From Thinopyrum elongatum (taxonomy: Eukaryota; Streptophyta; Magnoliopsida; Poales; Poaceae), in the NCBI GenBank assembly GCA_011799875.1, contig CM022303.1, positions 67,263,446 to 67,327,445 on the forward strand: a stretch of 64,000 nt of DNA. Direction: 5' to 3'. Positions 12,066 to 24,400 of the stretch are shown here, piece by piece. Each line of letters begins with the position of its first letter. The first letter of the stretch is position 1. The notes beneath the pieces were generated by a model. The model saw only the letters and a list, made by a program, of their open reading frames with translations. It searched no databases and was not told the origin of the DNA. A program made the position numbers and the translations under genes.

Positions 12066-15000
12066 TGTGACGCCCCCGGCTTAATCGTGCACTAATCATA
12101 CACGCAAATGCACACAATCAAGCCTAAGGACTCACTTGAAGATATCACAACACAACTCTAAAACTTAAATAAAGTCATACAAGCTTTATATTACAAGCCA
12201 GGGCCTCGAGGGCTCGAATACATAGCTCGATGGCATACAACCGTCAGCGGAAGCATCAGATATCTTAGTACAGATATAAAAAGAAAGACAGAGAAGCCCT
12301 AAGAAGGCGGGGCAAAACAAAAGCTACGATCGAAAGGCGCAGGCCTCCTGCCTAGGACCCTCCGAATCTACTCCTGGTCGTCAGCCATCTCGAAGTAAAA
12401 GCCATCTGCGGGGCGGTAGAAGTAGTCGTCGGCGGGGCAGCGATTTCAGGGGCTCCGTCATCTAGTCACGACTAACTGATATGGGGAGAAAAAGAAAGCA
12501 AAGCAACCGTGAGTACTCCGAAGTACTCAGCAAGCAAGGATCTACACTACATATGCAACATTATCAAAGGGAGGCTGTATATGTGGACTGGGCTGCAGAA
12601 ATGCCAGAATAGAGAGGAAAGCCTAGTCCTATCGAAGACTAGCATCTTCAGCGGTCTTGCAGCATTTAGAAGAGCTCAGAATAGCATAGTATAATGTAGT
12701 AGTGTTTGTATCAAGCAACAGTCTCGCCCAGAGATCCTTCCTCGACTCCCTGCGAGAAAGCGATCCCGGAGCCACATATCCAGGTACCATCTCAAGTTCT
12801 AGTTGTACCGATCGGGATACAACTCCGAGTGTCCTTTACCGTAGGACCGGCTATCGATAGATGTGTTCTTCCCTGCAGGGGTGCACCAACTTACCCACCA
12901 CGCTCGCTTAACTCCGGCCGGACACACTTTCCTGGGTCATGCCCGGCCTCGGCCAAACAACACACCGCAACCCTACCTACAGCTCAGCAGAGAGGTCCCC
13001 GTCGGTCTACCTCCTAAGCGCAAGGGGGTCTTGGGCCATCGCCCCTCGCCCTCCGGGTTGTTGCGCACACGCGGATCCAGGTACCACCCCTCAGGATGGC
13101 GCCGGCCCAGCCGTGCCGCGATGCTGATCTGGACGTCTCACAGAGCTTTCGACTGATGCTACGATGCAGAGTGCCCATAACTCTTCCCACGTGATGGTTA
13201 GTGCTATCCGACCATAGGCCGGCTCGGATCAAATATCCAAATCGTTAGAGGTCTAGGGGCTTGCGGTAACGAGCAGAGACTCACGATCGATGTGACCCCG
13301 TCGCCCCGTCTCGAGGACTTACTGCAAGGGCTAAGAATGCTCGGCCGCGCCTCGTAAAATAACTCACGGGTAACTATCCATCATTCGCGGGTACCCCTCA
13401 GGGTCGACCCGCCTTTTCAAGTATTAGTATCAACAGTAATGCAAAGCATCCGTGTGGTCACCGTATCAAGGGGAGTCCAAGGCATCACCCTTGTTGGACT
13501 CCCACCTGATGTAACATCAAGATGGACGTAGGAGGAATCACCCTCGAGGTCCACACGTGAGGTGTTGCACGACTTCGTCATTATCGGGGGTGGTGTAGGA
13601 GGAATCACCCTCGCTTACCACGACCGGTTAACTAACCTACAAGGTTATCATCAGAAGTGATAACGAGGTACCACCCTCGGCACTTGATGGTAACCTAGTA
13701 GTGTCGAGCAACTAAGGAGGAAGTGAGGTGCGGTGCCGGGTCCTGGTCTTCGATCCCGTTGATCGGGTCTTCTGATACTCCAGCGGGGCAGTTGGGATAA
13801 GTGGGGTCACTGATGGGGCTCTACCCAGTCTATTCTAAACAGTTTAGGATGAACAGGAAAGTATCAACAGCAGGTTACAATAAACAGGCTATGCAGTAGA
13901 AATAGGATAACAGTAACACATTAGCAAAATCTAATGCAAGCACGAGAAAATAGAATGGGCGATATCGGGATGATCAAAGGGGGGGCTTGCCTGGTTGCTC
14001 TGCGACAAAGGCAAGGTCGTCAGGGTTCGTCGATCTCCGGAGCTGCGTCAGCCTCCGGGGCTCTATCGAGAGAGAAGAGGGGGAGGAAACAGATAAATAC
14101 ACGGCAGACAAAGTTGCACAGAGTTTGCTATGCTAACGTGCGGTGCAGGGTTGCCTAAAGCATGTATAAGTCATATTTGTTATTTAGGGTTAAAGCTGGA
14201 TTTATTAACCGGTGGTTATGTACTATTCATCTACCGGAAACAGGCTAAAAGTTATGGGTTCACCTCCGTAGAGGGTCCCGACACGGAAACAAATGGCAGG
14301 GTTAGCTTCGTCTCGTCGTTCTGATCAACTTTCATGTAGAAAGTTTTTCGATCCTAGCTACGGTTTATTTTCTACGATTTTCCGAAGGTTATTTGAATTT
14401 CTGGAATTATTTTTAATTCGAAAATCATTTAATAGAAAATCCTACGGGTACCCACTTATGCACCCAGCAGAGTGCTGGTGTGACTGACAGTGGGCCATAG
14501 TTGACTGCCTCGTCAGCAGTCAACTGTGGACTTGACTAGTCAAAGGGGGCCCACTGGACCCACCAGTCAGTGACTGGACTGGTCCAGTCAGCTTGGTTGA
14601 CCGATCAACTGGGTCCAGTGGGACCCAGTGGTCAGCCTCTGTTAATTTAATAATAGTTAGGATAATTTAAATACTCTAATTAAGACGTGGGCCCAGCCTG
14701 TCAGTGAGTCACTCAGTTAGTTGTTAATTAACGCTAATCCTAAACGCTACAGTGCTGGTCCCACATGTCAGTGGGCCATTAGGGCTAAACAGACGGCCTG
14801 ACACGGGGGACCCACCTGGCAGCGTCACATCGGCGTTTAAACGCGGTGGCGCGCCGGCGGCGAGTGCCCGAGACGGCGGCGACGCGCGGGATCCATCCTC
14901 CGGCGTCCAAATCACGCGCGGAGGGGTGCGTTCGAACGAGCGCAGAGCCGCGCTTTGTTCTGCGCTGGTGGAAGCAACAGGGGAGGCCAGAAGTTGCCGG

Positions 15001-16201
15001 AACAGTGACGGCGTACGGCGGAGCATACGGGCCCTTCGTCGGAACGGTGCAGCAGCGCTGATGGGGGCGAACTGGAGTTGCTGGCCGCACCATAGAAGTG
15101 CCCCGAGCACGTCCACGTGCTCGGACGGCCACGACAATTACTACAACGGCGGCGGTGAGCTTCACGGCGGAGCCAAGTTCGGCCATGGTGGGCGCGGTGG
15201 CTACGGGCGGCGTAGGGCAACACAGAGTGGGGGGAGATGGAGGGGAAAGCTCACCGGGTGGCCAAGAAAGGCCCTCGATGGCTTAGGAGCTGCAGAGGAG
15301 CTCGCGGTCGGCGGGGATCGCCGGTGACAGAGAAGGTGAATTCGAGGTCGATCTTGCCTCTGCGGTCCTCCCCGAGCTCGATGGCGAGGTGCAGATGAAG
15401 GAGTCGACCATGGCGGAGACGATGGGCTCAACAGGGCGATGATCAGGAGGCTGTGGCCGCGCTAGTCCACGGCCATGGCGACGGCGAGGTTCGGGCGCCG
15501 CCGTTTTCGTGTGAGAGGGAGAGCGAGGGAGAGACTAAGGGGGCTAGGGTTGCGGGAGGCCTCGGGAAGGCACTTAACGGCGACGGGGAACCGCGGGATC
15601 AACGACATGGCGACGATCGGCGCTCGGATGTGCGCGGACGGCGACATGCGCGCGGGAGGAGGGCGATGGCCACGGCTGGGCTGGGCCGGACCCTGTAGCA
15701 GCAGGCCTAAGTGCATAGTAGCACTAGGCCTTTTTCTATTTTCTCCTTTTCTGCTCTGTTTTCTGTTTTCTTTTCTATTAGCAAAACTGTTAGGCCACTC
15801 ATTGATTTTTGTAGACTATGTGACCTAGACCAAATATTATAGTGCATTATTCTCAAACACCAAAAATTAGTTTGGGCCAAATATGATTTAATTTGGATTT
15901 TTATTAAATGAAATGGGTTTAAAAGGGGGCTGTTTGCCACTGTTTGGAGTTGTTATAGTCACTCATCTAATTTAGCTAATGTTGATCTTATTTTTATAAT
16001 TGCTTTAGGAATATTTGCAACAGTAGGAACATTTTAGTTCCTGGATTTGAACAACTTTTAATTTCAATTTAGGTTGGAGTTGAAATTTGAATTGGATTTT
16101 TGAAATGGATTATGACTCTAATGACGATCAAGCACTGTTGAACAGGATGACTTGGCATTATTAGAAGGCAATCACTGTAGCCATTACATAGGGATGTTAC
16201 A
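12066..16201 (-). repeat. 5' LTR of the Gypsy element (4136 bp)
   Basis: On the plus strand it begins TGTGACGCCCCC and ends GGATGTTACA. It holds a GC-rich block at about 14780-15700 and an AT-rich end. A frame-shifted copy of the Tyr-rich mini reading frame described for 16964-17080 lies at 12369-12462. The many open frames on both strands in the GC-rich block are compositional. Confidence 0.95.
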
Positions 16202-17384
16202 TACCGCACTACCAACACACTAACGGTTTGGATATTTGATCCGAGGGGCCTCTGGCCTGATAGCACTAACCATCACGTGGTCATAGTATGGGCGTTCTGC
16301 GTCGTATACTTCAGCCAAAGCTTAATGGACGTCAGCGATTGAGCGGCACGCTCCGAGTTGGACTGGTTACGCAACTGCGCTTGTATTAAGGGGTTGCTAG
16401 GTCTGCTCTCGGCCGTGAACGTAACGTGCAGGAGTTCCCGGGGCGATGGCCCAAGACCCCTGGGGGCATAGGTTTAGTCCGGCGTGCTGACCTCTCTGTT
16501 AAGTATTTGGTCGGGTTGCGGCGTATCGCTTGGCCGAGGCCGGGCATGACCCAGAAAAGTGTGTCAGGCCGGAGTTAATCGAGCGTGGTGGGTAAGTTGG
16601 TGCACCCCTGCAGGGAAGAAACAAACTATCGATAGCCTGTCCTACGGTAACGGACACTCGGAGTTGTATCCCGATCGGTACAACTAGAACTGGTGACTTG
16701 AGATGGAATGGATGATAACATTACTCTTACTTTACATTATGTTACTCTGCTCTCTTCTAATGCTGCAAGACCGATGAAGAGGCTTGAAGATGCTAGTCTT
16801 CGATAGGACTAGGCTTTCCCCTCTATTTTGCCATTTCTGCAGCCCAGTCCACATATACAACCTTTCTTTGAAAATGTTGCATATGTAGTGTAGATCCTCG
16901 CTTGCTGAGTACTTCGGATGAGTACTCATGTTTGCTTTATTTTCTTTTTCTCCCCATATCCATATGTCACCACCAGAAGACGGAGCCCCTGAGTTAGCTG
17001 CCCCTGTCGACGACTACGGCTACTACTACTACCCTCCCGGCGAGTACTTCTACGAGGAGCCGACCGACGGCCAGGAGTAGGTTCGGAGGGTCCTAGGCAG
17101 GAGGCCTACGCCTTTCGATAGTAGTATTTTATTTTGCCCCGCCTATCTAAAAGGCCTATCTGTTTTTGTAATATAACTGTACCCAGATATCTGATGCTTC
17201 CGCTGACACTTGTATGCCATCGAGCTATGTATTCGAGCCCTCGAGGCCCTGGCTTGTAATATAAAGCTTGTATGACTTTATTTATGTTTTAGAGTTGTGT
17301 TGTGATATCTTCAAGTGAGTCCTTAGGCTTGAGCGTGTGCATTTGCGTGTATGATTAGTGCACGATTAAGCCGGGGTCGTCACA
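16202..17384 (+). repeat. LTR tail of an older Gypsy family member
   Basis: This is LTR sequence of the same family in plus orientation, running to the LTR terminus GTCGTCACA at 17384. The Gypsy element at 1-16201 is inserted at its left border; the rest lies left of the window. It differs from the adjacent tail (17385-18447) by many substitutions and small indels, while that one matches the 3' LTR at 21468-26058 more closely, so it is from a different copy. Confidence 0.8.
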
Positions 17385-18447
17385 CCGCACTTGTATTAAG
17401 GGGTTGCTAGGTCTGCTCATCGGCGGTGCACGTAACGCACAGGTGTCCCCGGGGAGAAGGCCCAAGACCCCTGGGCGCATAGGTTAGTCCGGCGTGCTGA
17501 CCTCTCTGTGAAGTATTCGGTCGGGTTGCGGCGTATCGTTTAGCCGAGGCCGGGCATGACCCAGTAAAGTATGTCCGGCCGGAGTTAATCGAGCGTGGTG
17601 GGTAAGTTGGTGCACCCCTGCAGGGAAGAAAACATCTATCGATAGCCTGTCCTACGGTAACGGACACTCGGAGTTGTATCCCGATCGGTACAACTAGAAC
17701 TGGATATGTGAGATGATAACTGGATAGTATGGCTCTGGGATTGCTTTCTTGCAGGGAGTCGAGGAAGAATCTCTGGGCGAGGTTGATGATACTACTGTTA
17801 CTTTACATTATGCTAATCTGCACTCTTCTAATGCTGCAAGACCGCTGAAAATGACGAAGATGCTAGTCTTCGATAGGACTAGGCTTTCCCCTCTATTCTG
17901 GCATTTCTGCAGCCCAGTCCAAATATACAGCCTTCCTTTGAAAATGTTGCATATGTAGTGTAGATCCTTTCTTGCTGAGTACTTCGGATGAGTACTCACG
18001 TTTGCTTTACTTTCTTTTTCTCCCCATATCCATTTGTCGCAACCAGATGACGGAGCTCCTGAGACCGTTGCCCCCGCCAACGGCTACTACTACTACCCTC
18101 CCAGCGAGTACTACTACGAGGAGCCGTCCGACGACCAGGAGTAGGTTCGGAGGGTCCCAGGCAGGAGGCCTGCGCCTTTCGATCGTAGTGTTTTATTTTG
18201 CCCCGCCATTCTAGTGGCCTATCTCTGTTTCTGTAATATATCTATACTCAGATATCTGATGCTTCCACTGACGCTTGTATGCGAGCTTATGTATTCGAGC
18301 CCTCGAGGCCCCTGGCTTGTAATATAAAGCTTGTATGACTTTATTTATGTTTTAGAGTTGTGTTGTGATATCTTCAAGTGAGTCCTTAGGCTTGATCGTG
18401 TGCATTTGCGTGTATGGTTAGTGCATGATTAAGCCGGGGTCGTCACA
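17385..18447 (+). repeat. 5' LTR fragment of the non-autonomous Gypsy element
   Basis: It starts abruptly at CCGCACTTGTATTAAGG, an internal LTR position (compare 25632), and ends GTCGTCACA at 18447. Its first 430 bases match 25632-26058. It contains a Tyr-rich reading frame (18046-18144) after a pyrimidine-rich stretch ending in CAG. Confidence 0.85.
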
Positions 18448-18450
18448 GGT

Positions 18451-18462
18451 TGGTATCAGAGC
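18451..18462 (+). promoter_or_regulatory. Primer binding site (initiator tRNA-Met)
   Basis: TGGTATCAGAGC, 3 bases after the LTR end, identical to the site in the coding Gypsy element. Confidence 0.9.
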
Positions 18463-21457
18463 CGACTGCCTGTAGGAACCCCCCTTTCCAACTCCTTGCC
18501 CGAAGTTGAGTCTAGAAACTAAAAACTGTTTTACTAACATGGTTGTGTGGCTTACGGGCCCACGTCGCCAATTGGGTGGTATTAGGATCTTTTATTCCTC
18601 ATCTATACTCTGGGACTCTGATCTCTCTTCTATTCGGGTTAAAGTTTTGCTGACTCTAACAATAGGATCTCGTAACCGCTTTCTCCCGGAGAGCCTTTCT
18701 CATATCAGAAGATGGTGTGTCATCATCAGAAAACTCTGAAGATACTCCTCGAAGTGTCCCGAGACCATTATGCCCACTGCTTTTGCAAGTTCCCTACTAC
18801 CGATATTCACCGTGAACAGTTGCACATCTTGGCCGTTTGTATCTTCATTTCCAATTACTCCTTTATGAACGAGATACCCCGAAATACCCCTCGTTAATCC
18901 GGGAATCCTTTGAGCCTACTGCCTTGTAGCTTCTTCCCGCACTGCGGATAATTCCTCACACTTATCAGGGATTCGTTCATCCCTAGTTGATCATGTGCTT
19001 CGCAACATACTTCCCATTGTTAACCGATCTTCCGAAGATCCTCTGCAGCCTAGTGCTCCCGAAAGTCTTGTCTGCCTGCATTATGGTTAAATCCATATGT
19101 CCGGCAATATTCATTAACATCCTTTATCATTGTCATCCTGAGCCTATTGATTCATCATGTTGCGAATGCTCGCAATTATCAGTCGAACCCTGAAATTTGA
19201 CCTTCCTGCTCAGACGTCAATTTGGACATGAGTTGGTTCTCGGCCAATCAAGTTGCAATTGATTGTCCATCTAGTTTTATCCAGCTTACTCATCTTTTGA
19301 TCAGAGCCTCTGCTTCTGATCCTTCATTTTGGAATCATAACCCCTTTGTACTTAAGCGCCGAATTATTTCGATGTTTCTATAATCCGATGCCTTTGCATC
19401 CCTTCTTCATCTGATTGAGTACCGATACTCACATCAGATCCATTGAGGACCGCCGAATCCTTTGTTGGATTATTATCCGACAGTGTCCTTCATATTTAAA
19501 ATTTTGTGCGCTCTTCCCCTGATACATATTGCCTTTGGTAAATTGTATTCTCTGCTTTGTCAACCTTGCTCTGCTCTCGAGCTTGAGTTAATTACTCCTG
19601 AAGTTCATGGTATATGTTCCTAAGATGCCCCAATGGGTTGAACCTATGCCTTCCATAATCCGTGTGAACCCGAGCGTTTTCACGAGTCATACTCCTCTAG
19701 TGTTACGCCAGATAAATTTTCAACATTTCAACTTCATTAAAAGCGAGAAGTGAATGAGAGGTTATGCATTGAAGAAGTGGGAGTCGACCTTGAACTTTGT
19801 GTTCAAGCCCATGGACCCGATGTAGAACTTATCATGGAAGCTGCTCGTAAAAATAATTATTTCCTTGGTACAAGTTCATCTTGTATCTACGAATTGATCC
19901 TTTGCAATCGTGGTTCCGACCATATTTCCTCCTTGATTCCATTTTGTGGATAAGTTAAAATACTTATCCTCTGCAAATCATTTCCCCCGTCCAACTCTAC
20001 TCCGATTAACCTTCCGGTATTACCCATAGTATTTGTTACTGGGAAGTTTATTACCCCATCACATCATTCCTAGCCTGATCGATTATCTTTTTATCGTGCC
20101 AACTTTTAACTGTGCTACCTAGTCCTTATGCTCGGAGCAACTTCTGACGATGAGCGAAGCTTACGTCGATCTTCCTCATCTTATCGCTTCACCTCGAACA
20201 ACAAGCTTGATTTCGAGCTTGTGTCGTATCCGTGGTTCCAATAACCTTTCGCCTCGGCATTCCTTTTGATTGATGTCATCGCTGACCGATGACATCTACT
20301 TGAAACATCTCGGCAAATGTGTCTTGATCATCATCAACATTCAGAGCTCTTTCAAGATATCAATTGAACTCATGACTAGAAATACCATCCCTGCCCCTCG
20401 ATGATTTGCGATATCACCGACAACCTCCTTGTATTCCTTCCAACACAGACTTGGTTATGTTTTGCTCATACCTTGTTTTCTTTGCTATTACTGAAGTTAT
20501 TCCCTGTGTATTCTTGTGGCCTTCAGAGCCAACCTTTTCTTGAACTCCTTATCATCGCTACCTCGAGACATGATTGTGGCATCCCGAATATCAAAAAGAA
20601 CATTGGAAGCGCAACGCTAAATGCTTCTTGATCTATTATCCAAACACTGTAGTATGGGTAATATCATGATTCTTCCCTCGCCCCTTCATCTAAATGATTT
20701 TGTACCTGTTGTATTGTCAGGTATATCATGCTCCGCTTTTCCTTGGGAAGGATATACTTCCAATTCTTGTGTGTAAACACATTTTATTTTCCATTGGTTT
20801 GTTTAACCTTTCTTGTGATCTATATGATATAAGCAGAAATAATTCCCTGCTTATAAAACACCTCGATGTACAACCTTGTCAGTGAGACCCTGTTACTATT
20901 GTTGATGACATTCTGGTAACCCCCGATGGACGAGAACTTTGCCTATTGGTCCGCCTCGTTCTTACAAGCAGAAAAATTGTTCTCTTCGTCCCTCGCCCTT
21001 GGTACCGATGTTGTTACCGACATAACTGACAGACTATCCTCTGACATACCTTGTTGTCGTGACCGGTAAGATGACACCGTTCTCCCTACTCTCGATCGAC
21101 CCTCATCATAGTTCCACAGGATCGGAACCTGACTCTCCTGTACAACCTTGATTTCGAAATATACTTTGCACTTGACTTTGTGTGTTATCACGAGCCACCC
21201 TCCGAGAGATGATCTATTCCCGATGCTTTGAACCCCTTCTCATACTCTGTTCAGGTATCGATCGGATGTCCATTCGCTTGAAACTTCCTACTATACCTTC
21301 ATACTTTGCTCTCGATGTTTTCTTAAGTTTCAACTCTAGAGATACCTCTGCCGCATTCCCTGAATTGTTCACCAGATAATTAACCCTATAAGGGTCAGTT
21401 CTCCCGAAGTTACTCTTTACTTCCCCACTTAAATCTCGGGACGGGATTTCTTGTAGT
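18463..21457 (+). other. Non-coding interior of the non-autonomous Gypsy element
   Basis: The first 200 bases match the leader of the coding element. After that only short open frames exist (under 80 codons on the plus strand) and I recognise no retroelement protein motif on either strand. Composition is even and not repeat-rich. It may be an old decayed interior or sequence acquired from elsewhere. Confidence 0.7.
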
Positions 21458-21467
21458 GGAGGAGATT
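21458..21467 (+). promoter_or_regulatory. Polypurine tract of the non-autonomous Gypsy element
   Basis: GGAGGAGATT lies directly before the LTR start TGTAACATCCCC at 21468, matching the position and sequence type in the coding element. Confidence 0.8.
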
Positions 21468-24400
21468 TGTAACATCCCCAGATCTTAACCCTGCCATTTT
21501 GATAATTAATTAGCCAGGTCACCATGATCATCCTAAATAAAATGCATCTAGAAAATAATTCAAATTCAAATTCCAAACTTAAGTCAAATTAATATTTCTT
21601 CAAACAGTAAAACTAAAATGTTCATAGTATTGCAAATAATCTCAAAGTAATTATAAAAATAAAATAGACATTATTAAAATCTCCAAATTAACCCAAGCAA
21701 CTAAAACAGTGGTCCAGCATTCCTGAGAGAATTCCTTATTTGACACTCCCTTAAAATCATGTTCCTTATTTGACACTGGAAAATTTTTCTTCCCTATATG
21801 ACCTATAGTCTTAATTTCTTTCCCTATATGACACTCTAGTTCATTTTGTACACGTGAAAAGAACTTTTTACCCCTATACATAATGTGACCAGAAATATGT
21901 AGCATCGAGCCTAATTTGGGAAAATTCGTTTCTGAGAGTGAGCACAGCTGAACATGTTATCTCCTCCGTTGGTCTTTTTTGGGATGCGTGTGTATTCTGT
22001 ATTCCTCAGCGCATGCATCCAATGTATTTAGAACGTATTCAGCTGTGGGTCTAGTTTCATGCGGTATGGTTTGTGAGTGCGATGTCGATCGACATTGATC
22101 ATTGACGCTCTTAGCGTTGGAGAAAAGAGGAAGAAACCAAGACGGAGACCAAGTCCACGAGTACGTGCGTGTGGGCGAGGTGGCCACTCCGGGCTCCGAC
22201 CATGTTGCGGTTGCTGTCCGGACGGCTGACTCTGTCCGCCCACCCCGCCGCTCATCCAGGGGAAAATTCCTAAACGTAGTAGACTTGACCTGATTTTTTA
22301 CCGGCCGGCCTAATTCAACAGACTCTTCGAAAGTGCGGGGGGTCAAACCAAACCACATGCTTTCTTGAGATCAAATGTTTACGTGACCTTGCACGTACGC
22401 ACCTACGTACGTACGGTGCTCCTCGTGTTGCACAGTTGCATGGTGATGCATGCTGGCGTGCTCCCATATTTAACAAAATGTAGCATGGATCATTTCCACA
22501 GATATGCTACTGCAAGTATACAATCTAACCAGAACAGTAGCAAATTGACTGGCATGACAATACCAGCATATCTGATGTCACATATGGATAACTCGACTGA
22601 TTTTTTTTGGAACAACTATTATCTTGTACATATTTGTGGTCACATTATACATATGGGTAAAATGGTCTTTTCACATGTACAAAATGCACTAGAGTGTCAT
22701 ATAGGGAAAAAAAATTAAGACTAGAGAACATATAGGGAAGAAAATTTTCTCCAGTGTCAAATAAGGAACACAATTTTAAGAGAGTGTCAAATAAGGATTT
22801 CTCTCCATTTAATTTGTCCTCTTCAATTTATAAAAATACCTAACCTTTTCCTTTTGCTCCCAAACTTCTTGAGGCAGTGCCAAGTATTACTAGGAAATAT
22901 TATGGCTCACTTCCACATTTTTCTAAATTGATCTGGTGGCCCCCAAAATTCTTTTGCTGACTCTGTTTTAAATAAAAAGGGAAAATAGAAAAGAAAAAAA
23001 GGGGGGGCGAAGACTTACCTGGCACTGGGCCGCGAGGCCCAGCCCAACTCACATGTTTTCCCTCCCCGTGTCGTCGTCGCCTTGGTCGCGCGCGAGCGCC
23101 GGTGAAACGGCGACACGACGACGCCATCGACGCCACCGACAGCGGGTGGATAAGAGCAACCCCTCGTCCATCCTCCCTGGTCGCTTCGCTCACTCCTCCC
23201 CCCTCCCACTCGTCCTCCTCGCTTGTTTCCCCTTCTCTCCAGAGGAGGCCGACGCAGCCATCGCCGGACCACCATCGTGCACGCGCCCACCAAGCTCCTC
23301 ACACCGTCAGCTGATGTCCAGGAGGAGCGCCGTCATCGTCCACGTCGCCTCCGCCTTTCAGTTCGAGCCGGGGAGACCTCCATCGTTCGCATCGAGCCGT
23401 CCCCTTCCTCTACATCTCCGGCACTGCTCCGGCGAACTCGAGCCCTCTGCTGCTACAAAGCCACCACGGGCCAACTTGCGCCGCTCGGTGAGCTTCCCCC
23501 TCTCCCCTGACCTCCTTCGGTTGCTTGCTTGCGCGCTAGATCGACGGCGCCGCTCGGAACCATAGCTCGTTGCCGCCATTGCCGGCGATTCCCTCACTCC
23601 CGTGCCATTTTGCTCAAATGCATAGCCCTGATGAGATCCAGGGGTCCCGTAGAGCTCGCCCGCGAAGCTAGTTCACCCAAGCGCGCCGCGTAGCCGCGTT
23701 TCCGGAGAATCCCGATTCCGGCCGCCGCCCGCGCTCGTCGTAGTCGACGATATAGGCCACCAGAGCTCGTGCCAGTTGTCCAGATCGACGCGGCGATCGT
23801 CCCTTGTCCGAATGGTGGTCGCGGCGCGCGATTTGGTGTCGTGTAGCGGAAACCCGCAACTCGCCGGAGTTGCGCCGTCGCAAACGGCCTCGCCGGAGCT
23901 CTCGCCGGCGACGCGCTGACTTGGCACCGCATGGGGTCCACCCCAAGCCACTGCTAGTGGGCCCCCTGGCCGCAGTTGACCGCGTTGACTACGGTCAACG
24001 CGTGGCACTGTTCACCCCTCTGACGCTGACATGTGGGCCCCAGCGATTAACTAAACTAATTAGGTTTTAAAAATTAATCTGATAAATAACATAGACACTG
24101 ACATGGGGGGCCCACCCCTCTAATTAGCTGCTATTAGTTTAACTAATTTCCTAATTAGCCCTGTGACAGTGACAGGTGGGTCCCACAGGTCAGATTTGAC
24201 CTGGACCGATCTGTTGACCTGCTGCCATCATCATGACACACTGCTGACGCAATAATTAATTCTGTTAAATAAAATAATTCCAGAATATTGATAAACCTTT
24301 AAAAATTCATAGAAAATAACCGTAGCTCAGATGAAAAAGATTTATATATGAAAAACGATCAGAAAAACGAGACGAATCCGAATATGCCCTCCACATGCCT

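Larger units (their letters stand above)
1..16201 (-). mobile_element. Ty3/Gypsy chromovirus-type LTR retrotransposon (left LTR cut by window)
   Basis: Two long direct repeats (1-3308 and 12066-16201) flank an interior that carries, on the minus strand, a primer site matching initiator tRNA-Met next to the right LTR, a gag-pol reading frame, and a polypurine tract next to the left LTR. The order gag, protease, RT, RNase H, integrase, chromodomain-like tail is that of plant chromoviruses, Tekay/Del clade by general appearance. The LTR is 4136 bp, which is very long. The right end is followed by TACCG at 16202-16206, the expected target duplication, but its partner lies left of the window. A Copia element is inserted in the integrase. 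The element is coding-dead. Clade assignment is by eye, not by phylogeny. Confidence 0.92.

Noticed and set aside
23053..24008. Frames of 80-170 codons on both strands
   Set aside because: GC-rich block of the Gypsy 3' LTR. Compositional, no motif.
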